Shown here in pieces: positions 53,592-61,852 of a stretch of DNA of 64,000 bases. Made by a program: the position numbers and the translations under genes. The notes under the pieces are model-generated. The model did not search any database, was not told the origin of the DNA, and worked only from the letters and a program-made list of their open reading frames with translations. Each line of letters opens with the position of its first letter. The stretch's first letter is position 1. Origin of the DNA: Clostridia bacterium (GTDB taxonomy: Bacteria > Bacillota > Peptococcia > DRI-13 > SM3-B62); contig JAHDSQ010000002.1 in NCBI GenBank assembly GCA_018432615.1, positions 157,054-221,053 on the forward strand, given 5' to 3'.

Positions 53592-54290
53592 TCACCTCTT
53601 TTTAGCAATTATTGTGGAAAGGTAGTCAATACCTTCCTCCCCGATACTTTCTAATTCATGGCAGATCCGTTCCTCAGGCAAACCACACCGGCTCACCATC
53701 ACAGCATCACGCATATGTCCTGATTCTTTTAACCTTTCCACTATTTGCTGGTAATTTCGATAGGCCTTTAAAATAACGAGGTTATCTGCTGTTTCCAGTA
53801 TCCTCTCCAGGTTTTTTTCATCTGTAACCGCCGGAACAATAGTCAAAGCCTCGTCCCCTTCGGCCAGGGTAATCCCGGTCATGGCGGCAATAGCCGCATA
53901 AGAAGTAATTCCGGGGATCGTTACAATTTCATGTCCGCAATCCCGCAAATTCTTTAAAACATAGCCATAAGTGCTGTATAACATAGGATCCCCCAGGGTG
54001 ATAAAAGCGACCTTTTTGCCTTCCTGCAGATACCCTAATATTTCCCGGCTATTCTCAGACCAGGCTCCGGCAAGAGTCTCCTTTCCTTTAACCATGGGAA
54101 AAACCATTTTCACAATATCTGTATGAGAAGGCAAATAAGGACGAACCACGGACAATGCCGTGCTTTCTCCCGTGTCTTTAGCTTTAGGCGCTACTACAAC
54201 ATCTGCCGCTTTTAAAGTGTTGACTGCCTTTATCGTTAACAACTCGGGGTCTCCCGGCCCCACTCCTACTCCATATAGTATACCTGCCAT
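53592..54290 (-). CDS. cbiL: Cobalt-precorrin-2 C20-methyltransferase
   Basis: A 232-residue SAM-dependent methyltransferase acting first on cobalt-sirohydrochlorin. LYGVGVGPGDPELLTIKAV, ITLGDPMLYSTYGYVL and TIPGITSYAAIAAMTGI are CbiL/CobI blocks. Placed right after the transport genes and cobaltochelatase, in pathway order. Confidence 0.95.
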   Translation of the reverse strand: MAGILYGVGVGPGDPELLTIKAVNTLKAADVVVAPKAKDTGESTALSVVRPYLPSHTDIVKMVFPMVKGKETLAGAWSENSREILGYLQEGKKVAFITLGDPMLYSTYGYVLKNLRDCGHEIVTIPGITSYAAIAAMTGITLAEGDEALTIVPAVTDEKNLERILETADNLVILKAYRNYQQIVERLKESGHMRDAVMVSRCGLPEERICHELESIGEEGIDYLSTIIAKKR

Positions 54291-54292
54291 CG

Positions 54293-55651
54293 TTACCTTA
54301 TCCTCTCTGCTAGATCTATTAACTCATTCCCTGTAATAAACCCATCAGGTTGCAAAGAACCTTCCGGTGATTGTAATACATCGTTTATCACTGCCTGAAT
54401 CTCATTATCCTCCAAACCTGCTGACCTACATAATACTTGTACCGCTAATTCCCTAGTCACCTTCTCGTCAGGACGGAATTCTTGACCATATCCGTCTATA
54501 TAACCGGCTAAAACAGCCGTTTCGATGAAATCAAGCCCGGGATGGTCAAAACGCACATCCACATAATCTCCATAGACGTGCCCATCGGGAGACTTAGCAT
54601 AATTCCGAGACGTCGGTACATAAATCTCCTGATGATTGAACATAACGGCTGCTTCCGCCATCTGAGCCCTAGTCAAGTTTTCTTGTCCGGCGAAAGCATC
54701 CAGACTGTCCATAATCTCCGGGTAAAACATCCTGGCCAGTTCCTTGACCCCTTGAGAAAAACGAAAGGTAGGGCTGGAGATAAGCTTTTCACTTATTGTA
54801 TATACCCTTCCCTCTTCCACAGCCTTGATAGCGTAAAAACCCGGCCTTTCCTTAATGCCTTCCGCGGTGACACCAGCACTCATACCACCTACTTGTGCCA
54901 CATATACATCTATTTCCACAGCCTTTTCCAAAATCCTCTCCGCACCGTAAGCGGCAATAGACGAACCCTCCTGCAAGCCTTCCGCATCGGAAGCAATATT
55001 ACGACCTCCCGCAAATTTAATGGCCAAGGCAGGCATAGCATCCAAGGTTACTGTTCGATAGTTGTTTTCCGTAGATTCGAAATACACGCCAACCTGTTTA
55101 TCTACCTTAGCGGTAATGGTCTGTATTGAAAGGATTTCGTTTTCAAACTGCGCCAAAAGCCCTTGGGCCTTTTCCTCTTTGCCCGTCAAAAGGCCCAGCT
55201 TTTCAATGTATTGAGCAAATCCGTCAAAGCTTTCGGGATAGAGACTGACAACATTTATTTTTGCTTTTCTCAAAGCCTCGACGAATTCCGGTTTGCTACG
55301 CTCAATGAAGGGTCTAATTAGCACAAGATCAGGCTCGGCGGCAATAACCTTTTCCGGATCGGAACGGTAGTCGTAGACATCTTTTTCCGCAACCTGCGGC
55401 GGATAATTGTCCGTTTTGTACACCCCGATAATCTCCTGCTCCAAACCCAATGAAAATAGGTTCTCCGTATGGGCCGAATAAAGTGAGATGATCCTTTGCG
55501 CCGGTTCATCCATCTCGATGACAAAACCGGAATCATCGGTGAATTGGATTTTTGCCCGGTCAGTTTCCGTCCCCTGATTGACAGCCTCACTACCGCAACC
55601 GGCAGTAAAAAATAGCATCGCAACCGCAAATAAGCAAATCAGTCTTTTCAT
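54293..55651 (-). CDS. Corrinoid/metal ABC transporter binding lipoprotein fused to SLH-like domain
   Basis: A 452-residue lipoprotein. The signal peptide ends with the lipobox TAGC (Cys19). Residues about 50-325 are a BtuF/FepB-type periplasmic-binding domain (QRIISLYSAHTENLFSLGL near the start, IAAEPDLVLIRPF, GAERILEK). Residues about 335-452 carry S-layer-homology features: ENLTRAQMAEAAVMFN, then GYIDGYGQEFRPDEKVTRELAVQVLC. Such a tail usually tethers proteins to the cell wall, so this binding protein would be held by both lipid and wall. It is encoded with the matching permease and ATPase under a cobalamin riboswitch, so a corrinoid or cobalt ligand is likely. The ATGA overlap with cbiK couples translation. 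Confidence 0.88.
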   Translation of the reverse strand: MKRLICLFAVAMLFFTAGCGSEAVNQGTETDRAKIQFTDDSGFVIEMDEPAQRIISLYSAHTENLFSLGLEQEIIGVYKTDNYPPQVAEKDVYDYRSDPEKVIAAEPDLVLIRPFIERSKPEFVEALRKAKINVVSLYPESFDGFAQYIEKLGLLTGKEEKAQGLLAQFENEILSIQTITAKVDKQVGVYFESTENNYRTVTLDAMPALAIKFAGGRNIASDAEGLQEGSSIAAYGAERILEKAVEIDVYVAQVGGMSAGVTAEGIKERPGFYAIKAVEEGRVYTISEKLISSPTFRFSQGVKELARMFYPEIMDSLDAFAGQENLTRAQMAEAAVMFNHQEIYVPTSRNYAKSPDGHVYGDYVDVRFDHPGLDFIETAVLAGYIDGYGQEFRPDEKVTRELAVQVLCRSAGLEDNEIQAVINDVLQSPEGSLQPDGFITGNELIDLAERIR

Positions 55652-56460
55652 CTGTCATCTTCCCCCCTTGTCATATGATTGCCGTCCAGACAATCCTGAA
55701 TATGATCTACATAAATCTCCTGATATCCGATATTCTCACCCAAGCCATGTAAATAGGTTTTAACCGCAAACCCTTCCTTCTCCAAAATGGTTTTCCAGGA
55801 TTCCTCTTCATCCCCCGCCATGTCATTTACAGCATGGTCACCGGCCACAACCATATATGGCATCAAAATGACCTCTCTGATACCCTTGGCACGTAGCTTT
55901 TTTATCACATCAGCAAGACTGGGATAACCCTCCACGGTACCCAAGAAAATATTTGGCAGACTATCCGCAAGCTTCAACTGCAAACAGGAATAACAGGCAT
56001 TGGCAAAATGCTCGGTTCCATGCCCCATCAGCACCACTGCCTGACTTTTCCGCAACTTTGGCAGTTGCTTTTTTAGAGCTTCCACTGCGGCATCATAGTC
56101 TTCAATGGTAGTCAAAACAGGCCTGCCTACGGAGATCTTCTCAAATTGCCCTTCATAAGCCAGCGCAGGTCCCACAATTTTTTCATTGTATTCTTCACCG
56201 GGAATAATATGCAAAGGTTGAATAATAACCTCCGTGAAGGCCTCCGCCTTCATCCTTTTTAAAGACTCTGCTAAGCTTTCGATGATCACACCATCTCTCT
56301 CACGCAGCTTTTTTCTGATCATATTGGAAGTAAAAGCACGACGCACCTCATATCCCGTGAAACACTCTTTGATCCTGTTTTCACAGGCTTCAATGGTTAT
56401 TTGACAGGTATCATGATGACTTGTTCCGAAACTCGCCACAACTATCCCCTTCTTGGCCAT
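55648..56460 (-). CDS. cbiK: Sirohydrochlorin cobaltochelatase, CbiK type
   Basis: A 270-residue class II chelatase inserting Co2+ into sirohydrochlorin. VASFGTSHHDTC opens the protein. The metal histidines are in VLMGHGTEHFAN (His about 147) and VVAGDHAVNDMAG (about 209); IIQPLHIIPGEEY is also conserved. No signal peptide, so cytoplasmic. It sits between the ATPase and binding-protein genes, mixing uptake and synthesis functions in one operon. Confidence 0.95.
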   Translation of the reverse strand: MAKKGIVVASFGTSHHDTCQITIEACENRIKECFTGYEVRRAFTSNMIRKKLRERDGVIIESLAESLKRMKAEAFTEVIIQPLHIIPGEEYNEKIVGPALAYEGQFEKISVGRPVLTTIEDYDAAVEALKKQLPKLRKSQAVVLMGHGTEHFANACYSCLQLKLADSLPNIFLGTVEGYPSLADVIKKLRAKGIREVILMPYMVVAGDHAVNDMAGDEEESWKTILEKEGFAVKTYLHGLGENIGYQEIYVDHIQDCLDGNHMTRGEDDR

Positions 56461-56488
56461 TATGTTTCATCCTTTCCAAAATCACTTA

Positions 56489-57247
56489 TTATCTAGGCAG
56501 TACCACCAATCCTCTGCTGCCGATTTTTTTCACATTTATCTTAAACAAGGACTTGATAAAAGTCGGCTGCATGACATTTTCCGTCTGTCCCCACTGCAGC
56601 ACCTGTCCGTCCTGCAAAGCAAGAATCATATCGCTGTAAGTATCAGCCATATTCAAATCATGCATGATGGCCACAACCGAAATACCTTCCTTCTCCACGA
56701 GCTCCTTCAGCAAATCAAGGGATTTGACGGAATAGCAAATATCCATAGCCGAAAAAGCCTCATCAAGAAAGATGACCTCCGGAGTCTGGGCTATGGCCCG
56801 AGCCAGAAAAACCCTTTGCCTCTCCCCCGCACTTATCTCCGTGATCAGATCAGAGGCAAACCTTAATGTATCGGTTTTCTTCATAGCCTCGTATACTATT
56901 TCAAAATCCCGTTCCTTCAGTTCCCGACCTCTATCCTGAAAAGGATTGCGTCCCATCATGACTACCTCTAAGCAGGTAAAAGGAAAGCGGACAACGGTAT
57001 CCTGTTTAACAACCGCTATTTTCTTGGCCAGCTCAGGTATCCCGTACTCGTTCAATGGTTTTCCCGCAAAAATGACTTGCCCCATCTTTGGCTTGAAAAG
57101 ACCGGTCAAGATCCCAAACAAGGTCGATTTACCGGAGCCGTTGGGGCCAATAATGGTTACAAAGCTCTTCTTTTTGACGCTGAAACGCACCCCATGCAGC
57201 ACCCTTTTATTCTCATAAGCAAAGCCCACATCCTCAATTTTGTACAC
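56489..57247 (-). CDS. Corrinoid/iron-complex ABC transporter ATP-binding protein
   Basis: A 252-residue ABC ATPase of the FepC/BtuD group. Walker A is IGPNGSGKST, the signature ISAGERQRVFLARAIAQ and Walker B VIFLDEAFSAMD; all are intact. It powers import with the permease upstream and the SLH lipoprotein downstream. The ATG is two bases after the permease stop. Confidence 0.93.
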   Translation of the reverse strand: MYKIEDVGFAYENKRVLHGVRFSVKKKSFVTIIGPNGSGKSTLFGILTGLFKPKMGQVIFAGKPLNEYGIPELAKKIAVVKQDTVVRFPFTCLEVVMMGRNPFQDRGRELKERDFEIVYEAMKKTDTLRFASDLITEISAGERQRVFLARAIAQTPEVIFLDEAFSAMDICYSVKSLDLLKELVEKEGISVVAIMHDLNMADTYSDMILALQDGQVLQWGQTENVMQPTFIKSLFKINVKKIGSRGLVVLPR

Positions 57248-57249
57248 CC

Positions 57250-58317
57250 TTATCCCTCTTTCGCAAAAGACTTTTTACGGTTTATAAAAATATAGATAAA
57301 GAACGGCCCACCCAATAACGTGGTGACGACGCCCACGGGAACCTCAACATTCAACAGAACCCTTGCCCCTGTGTCGGCTAACAGCAGCAGCTCACCCCCC
57401 AAAAGCGCGGAAAGGGGCAGGAGAACACGATTATCGGAGCCAACCATAAAACGAAGCAAATGGGGAACAATCAAGCCTACAAAACCGATAATCCCGCTGA
57501 TGGAAACACACACAGCCGTTATCAGCGAACCGCAAACCAACAAAATCCGACGCAGTCTTTGGGTATCTACCCCTAAAGATCTGGCCTCCTGCTCACCCAA
57601 ACACATGATATTTAAATCTCCGGCATAATAAATGCAGATCCCAATGCAAGCCAAGATTACAGGAAATCCCAAGGTAACATCTTCCCAACCCCGTGCCACC
57701 AGACTACCCATCAGCCAGCCGATAATTGCTGATACCTCTTCACCCGCGATGCTTTTGATCATACTGATGGCGGCCGAAAGAATAGTGCTCACGATAATAC
57801 CTGCAATAACCAAATTAGAAGTGCTAAGATGCCCTTGCGCTCGAGCCACAAGAACTACAAGCCCTAAAGTCAGAAAGGCTCCGACAAATGCCGCCAGAGT
57901 CACCGGAACAAAGTAATACGGCAAAAAAATATTAATATAAATGGCCAGAGAAGCCCCAAAAGCCGCTCCTGATGAGACTCCCATGGTATATGAATCCGCC
58001 AGAGGATTCATTAAAAGGGATTGAAAGACCGCACCTGAAACCGCCAGTCCACTCCCGACCAACACTGCAACCAGTATTCGCGGAAAACGAATATCCCAAA
58101 TTATAGCCGTTTGAGCCTCAGTAAGATTCAGGAAAAATGAATTATCCCCGCTGATTTTCCCAAGCACAACCCTAATTATCTGTCCGACAGCAATTTCCGC
58201 TTTGCCCTGACTCAATGAAAACAGTATTAGAGTAAAAAGCAGGGCAAGTAGTGCCACAGTTATGATCCTTGCCCTATGGTACTTGTAGTCTATGATTTGT
58301 TTTAGAGTCTTCTGCAT
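57250..58317 (-). CDS. Corrinoid/iron-complex ABC transporter permease (BtuC/FecCD family)
   Basis: A 355-residue permease with about ten membrane helices. FPRILVAVLVGSGLAVSGAVFQSLLMNPLADSYTMG-like sequence (split here between residues about 75 and 110) and IGFVGLIVPHLLRFMVGSDNR are FecCD hallmarks. The ATG at 58315-58317 fits the family; a longer open frame enters the riboswitch terminator region. First gene of the operon under the B12 riboswitch, which supports a corrinoid substrate. Confidence 0.93.
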   Translation of the reverse strand: MQKTLKQIIDYKYHRARIITVALLALLFTLILFSLSQGKAEIAVGQIIRVVLGKISGDNSFFLNLTEAQTAIIWDIRFPRILVAVLVGSGLAVSGAVFQSLLMNPLADSYTMGVSSGAAFGASLAIYINIFLPYYFVPVTLAAFVGAFLTLGLVVLVARAQGHLSTSNLVIAGIIVSTILSAAISMIKSIAGEEVSAIIGWLMGSLVARGWEDVTLGFPVILACIGICIYYAGDLNIMCLGEQEARSLGVDTQRLRRILLVCGSLITAVCVSISGIIGFVGLIVPHLLRFMVGSDNRVLLPLSALLGGELLLLADTGARVLLNVEVPVGVVTTLLGGPFFIYIFINRKKSFAKEG

Positions 58318-58379
58318 AGATTTCACCGGTCTTTTCTTGTTGAATTTAGACTGTGCCTCTGCCGGGCACGCCCACAAAC

Positions 58380-58412
58380 AAAAGTCCCCCAGTTATTTAC
58401 TGAGAGACTTTT
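58380..58412 (-). terminator. Terminator hairpin of the cobalamin riboswitch
   Basis: Read leftward, AAAAGTCTCTCAGT pairs with ACTGGGGGACTTTT (14 pairs including G-U) and runs into TTTTGTTTG. It lies between the riboswitch core and the permease start and is the likely expression platform. Confidence 0.7.
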
Positions 58413-58449
58413 CCCATCTAAAAGAATCCCGTGCCTTTCGCTCCCCCGC

Positions 58450-58640
58450 GGCGCACTTCCTCCTACAGGCAGGTCTCCTGACTCGCAGTTCATCCTCCTC
58501 TTCTGCCTTCCCATGTTTACGCACAGTGGCTTTTCAACCGAAGATTTGTCACCGCTCACAGTGGTGGGTCCGTACCGGATTTTAACCGGTTTCCCTATTC
58601 TCTCGTTAACAAGAGCACCTGTAAGTCCGATATTCAATTG
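58450..58640 (-). ncRNA. Cobalamin (adenosylcobalamin) riboswitch
   Basis: The RNA read leftward contains AGTCAGGAGACCTGCCTGT (58465-58483), the canonical B12 box. Upstream are the core segments GGGAAACCGGT and AATCCGGTACGGACCCACCACTGT. The order of core, J-elements and B12 box matches the class I cobalamin riboswitch. When B12 is plentiful it should favour the downstream terminator and shut off the transport and synthesis operon. Confidence 0.95.
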
Positions 58641-58675
58641 TATTAATAATGGTTTGCTTTACCAGCCTATATGAC

Positions 58676-58704
58676 ATTCTAATACATTGCCCGTATTTCT
58701 TCAA
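58676..58704 (-). promoter_or_regulatory. Promoter of the cobalamin operon
   Basis: Read leftward, TTGAAG (58699-58704) and TAGAAT (58676-58681) are 17 bp apart. Transcription would start about 58669, 30 bp before the riboswitch. Confidence 0.65.
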
Positions 58705-58742
58705 TCACTAATTTTCACGCATTTTTTTATTCTTATACGATT

Positions 58743-59873
58743 TTAAAACAAGATCCTATCGCGATATACATAAACATTCATCACTAACCCCAAAGCAATC
58801 ATATTTGCCAACAGCGCACTTCCCCCGTAGCTGACAAACGGCAGGGGTATCCCTGTGATAGGCATTATTCCTATCGCCATGCCAATGTTCTGCAAAATAT
58901 GAAAAGCAAACATAGAAATTACGCCAATAACTATTAAGGATCCAAAAGGATCTTTAGCTTTCGTGGCAATCTTAATTCCCCTATATAACAGTAGGAAGAA
59001 AAAAAGAAGCATCAAGGCTGATCCAATAAATCCAAATTCTTCGGCCAGTACACTGAAAATGAAATCAGTCCACTGCTCCGGCAAAAAATTTCCCCCGCTC
59101 TGGGAACCCATCATCCAACCTTTACCCAAAAGCCCGCCGGAGCCCACTGCAATCTGCGACTGGATCACGTTCCATCCCCAACCCCTGGGATCTATCATAG
59201 GGTCAACAAACACTATCAGTCTCATAAGCTGGTACTCTTTTAACGGCAGCCACAAGTCCCAGGTGTAATGGGCATAAATAGCCAGTACCACCAGACCTAT
59301 ACCCCCGGCAAACAGCGAAGTCAATAAAAGCGGCGATGCCCCTGCTGCCAACATCATTCCAAACATTATCGCCACATAGACCAAACCTGTACCCAAATCG
59401 GGCTGCATCATAATCAACAATAACGGAATCCCCACATAAATAAACACGGGAATAAAGCTCTTTAACGTATTTAATTTCCCGATCCTCGGGGCAAGGAACT
59501 GTGCCATACCGATAATCAATAAAGTCTTAACGACCTCAGCCGGCTGGAAGCCAAGCGGCCCAATATAAATCCAGGCTTGAGCCCCTTTCGTCTCCGTCCC
59601 TAAAAAGAGAACCGCCAATAGAAGCAAAAGATTAAGGATATATATGTGAGTAGCATACTTAGCCAATTTACTGTAATCGACAGTCAGGACTAAAAAAAAT
59701 GCTACTACCCCAACTGCCGTCCAAAGCAACTGGCGCTGAACAAAATCAACACCAAACCTTTCACCGGCATTGTGGGAGGCACTTGCTAAAACAAAGAAGC
59801 CCATCACAAGAATGAGCGCCACATCTAATAAGAGCAAAGGATCTATGCTTTTTAATACCTTAGAAATTCTCAT
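58743..59873 (-). CDS. rodA: Rod-shape peptidoglycan polymerase RodA
   Basis: A 376-residue SEDS glycosyltransferase with about ten membrane helices. Conserved segments are PAEVVKTLLIIGMAQFLA, MMQPDLGTGLVYVAI (catalytic Asp region), QSQIAVGSGGLLGKGW and GIPLPFVSYGGSALLAN. It works with PBP2 (mrdA, same cluster). The ATG at 59873 has GGAGGG seven bases upstream; a TTG two codons earlier is less likely. A TATAAT lies just upstream (59893-59898, read leftward) and might give a local promoter. Confidence 0.93.
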   Translation of the reverse strand: MRISKVLKSIDPLLLLDVALILVMGFFVLASASHNAGERFGVDFVQRQLLWTAVGVVAFFLVLTVDYSKLAKYATHIYILNLLLLLAVLFLGTETKGAQAWIYIGPLGFQPAEVVKTLLIIGMAQFLAPRIGKLNTLKSFIPVFIYVGIPLLLIMMQPDLGTGLVYVAIMFGMMLAAGASPLLLTSLFAGGIGLVVLAIYAHYTWDLWLPLKEYQLMRLIVFVDPMIDPRGWGWNVIQSQIAVGSGGLLGKGWMMGSQSGGNFLPEQWTDFIFSVLAEEFGFIGSALMLLFFFLLLYRGIKIATKAKDPFGSLIVIGVISMFAFHILQNIGMAIGIMPITGIPLPFVSYGGSALLANMIALGLVMNVYVYRDRILF

Positions 59874-59978
59874 GTGCAAACCCTCCGCCCTAATTATACC
59901 TCATCAAGACATATCCGAGAAGTACAAGTTCGTGTCTTTAGGGCGGAAAAATGCACAAGTATATTTTGCCATTTCATT

Positions 59979-60245
59979 CTAAATTGAAATCCTGTTTATT
60001 TTATTAATGGGAATATTAGCCGTAAGTGCTACAGACTTATCGTCCGAATTAATCGTCACCTCTGTTCCGCGACGGTCAATATCCATGTAATTGGATATCA
60101 CCTTTAACATATCCTCCTTAAGTGCCTCAAGAAGCTGAGGAGAAATACTCGTCCGATCATGCACAAGCACCAGACGAAGCCTTTCTTTCGCCACATTCTT
60201 GCTACGCTCGCTGCCCCTTCCTAAAACTCTCCCAAACAAATCCAT
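59979..60245 (-). CDS. minE: Cell-division topological factor MinE
   Basis: An 88-residue MinE. The region SKNVAKERLRLVLVHDRTSISP (about 16-37) is the anti-MinCD and beta-strand segment. LKEDMLKVISNYMDID and VALTANIPI form the dimerisation domain. It stimulates the MinD ATPase so the inhibitor oscillates. It follows minD by 20 bp. Confidence 0.94.
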   Translation of the reverse strand: MDLFGRVLGRGSERSKNVAKERLRLVLVHDRTSISPQLLEALKEDMLKVISNYMDIDRRGTEVTINSDDKSVALTANIPINKINRISI

Positions 60246-60265
60246 TACACGACCCCCTTTCCCTT

Positions 60266-61063
60266 TTAGGCCTTAAACCCCAAGAGTTTCCTCAATTTAC
60301 CCATAATACCGTTGCTGGTCTCTAAAGAAATCAGCGGTACCTGCTCTCCGGTTATTCTCTTAGCAATATTGCGGTAGGCTTGACCCGCCAGAGAGTTGGC
60401 ATCTAGCACAGCTGGTTCTCCCCTGTTGGTGGATACCACAATGTGCTCATCTTCCGGGACGACTCCGGCCAACTCTATAGCCAGAATGTCTATCATATCA
60501 TTGATATCCATCATATCGCCCTTCTTAACCATATCAGGTCTGATTCTGTTTATCACCAGTTGAGGATTTCTCAGTTCCGCCGCCTCTAAAAGACCTACTA
60601 TTCTGTCGGCATCGCGAACAGCCGCAACCTCCGGAGTCGTTACAACTATAGCCCTTTCTGCTCCTGCAATAGCGTTTTTAAAACCCTGCTCAATCCCTGC
60701 CGGACAGTCTATTATCACATAATCGTACTCTTCCTTGAGTTTTTCGGTCAATTCTTTCATCTGCTCGGGGCTTACGGCAGATTTGTCTTTGGTCTGAGCT
60801 GCCGGAAGAAGCACTAGGTGTTCGAAGCGCTTGTCCTTAATCAAGGCTTGCCTAAGCCTGCAGTTACCTTGCGCCACATCGACAAGATCGTACACTATCC
60901 TGTTCTCCAGGCCAAGGACTACATCAAGGTTTCTCAAGCCGATATCGGTATCCATCATAACGACCTTGTAACCCATAGAAGCCAGGGCAGTACCAATATT
61001 TGCGGTTGTAGTAGTCTTGCCTACGCCCCCCTTGCCGGAGGTTATTACAATAACTTCTCCCAT
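60266..61063 (-). CDS. minD: Septum-site-determining ATPase MinD
   Basis: A 265-residue deviant-Walker ATPase: ITSGKGGVGKTTTTANIG (Lys11, Lys16), MDTDIGLRNLDVVLGLENRIVYDLVDV and DCPAGIEQGF. The C-terminal GKLRKLLGFKA is the membrane-targeting helix. It recruits MinC to the membrane. It starts 3 bp after minC. Confidence 0.97.
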   Translation of the reverse strand: MGEVIVITSGKGGVGKTTTTANIGTALASMGYKVVMMDTDIGLRNLDVVLGLENRIVYDLVDVAQGNCRLRQALIKDKRFEHLVLLPAAQTKDKSAVSPEQMKELTEKLKEEYDYVIIDCPAGIEQGFKNAIAGAERAIVVTTPEVAAVRDADRIVGLLEAAELRNPQLVINRIRPDMVKKGDMMDINDMIDILAIELAGVVPEDEHIVVSTNRGEPAVLDANSLAGQAYRNIAKRITGEQVPLISLETSNGIMGKLRKLLGFKA

Positions 61064-61066
61064 TAA

Positions 61067-61753
61067 TCAATTCCTCCTGTTAATTTCTATGTAATTTCCT
61101 ATCTTTTTCATATCCCTGACTATAACGGCACCTTCGTAAATGTGGGCAACTTCAGGTCCAGTAGGGTCTTCGTCCGGTGCCCTGGTGATATAGTTGGCAA
61201 TTCGCAATTGAGTTGGTTGCAGCCTTATCGCCCCTACCCAGGCTCTTTCATCACCCGCCGCTCCCGCATGGACTGTTCCGCTTAATTTCCCCATCACCAA
61301 AACATATCCGGAGGCAGAAACCTCAGAGCCGGGCTTGGTATCTCCGAAGACAATCACGTTTCCTGCGAAAGAAACATCCTGCCCGGAGCGAATATTTCTC
61401 CTGACAATCAATGTCGGCAAATCGCTTACTTCATCAATATTCCGTTTGCTTCCTTCTTCGTCTCGGGACGATACCCGCATCTGCCTGTGTTGTCCCTTCT
61501 TTTCGCCTGTTCTAATCGCTTTTACCTTTAACCCGTTCTCCTGAAACAGTCGCCAAAGAGAACCCACCTGCTCCGGCGTAAGGATACGCCCTCCGGCTTC
61601 AAAAACAACGCCGGCACCTGCAAAGAAGGATTTTCCTTTCCCCTCCAAACGCTCCTTGAGGGTATCAAAGACATCTTCCCATTCTGCTTCGTCATTGCAG
61701 CGGACAACAAGTCCTTCCTTATTTCCTTTAAACACCACAACATCGTTTGTCAT
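61067..61753 (-). CDS. minC: Septum-site-determining inhibitor MinC
   Basis: A 228-residue inhibitor of FtsZ. The N-terminal domain (about 1-75) is variable. The C-terminal beta-helix has IRSGQDVSFAGNVIVFGDTKPGSEVSASGYVLVMGKLSGTVHAG-like sequence (split around residues 115-160), which binds MinD. The start is uncertain: an ATG at 61753 is 14 bases after GGAGG, and a TTG at 61765 is only two bases after it. A terminator separates it from mrdA. Confidence 0.92.
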   Translation of the reverse strand: MTNDVVVFKGNKEGLVVRCNDEAEWEDVFDTLKERLEGKGKSFFAGAGVVFEAGGRILTPEQVGSLWRLFQENGLKVKAIRTGEKKGQHRQMRVSSRDEEGSKRNIDEVSDLPTLIVRRNIRSGQDVSFAGNVIVFGDTKPGSEVSASGYVLVMGKLSGTVHAGAAGDERAWVGAIRLQPTQLRIANYITRAPDEDPTGPEVAHIYEGAVIVRDMKKIGNYIEINRRN

Positions 61754-61822
61754 ATCCGATACCAATCCCTCCAGGTGTACTGCATACTTAATCTAAGTTC
61801 GCTGTTTATAAAAAAAAACCTG

Positions 61823-61852
61823 CAAAAAAAAGGGGCTTTTTTCCTTGCCCCT
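61823..61852 (-). terminator. Intrinsic terminator between mrdA and minC
   Basis: Read leftward, GGGGC pairs with GCCCC around a ten-base A-rich loop and is followed by eight T. It begins right at the mrdA stop. Read-through or a separate promoter must serve minCDE; no clear promoter was found in 61754-61822. Confidence 0.75.
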
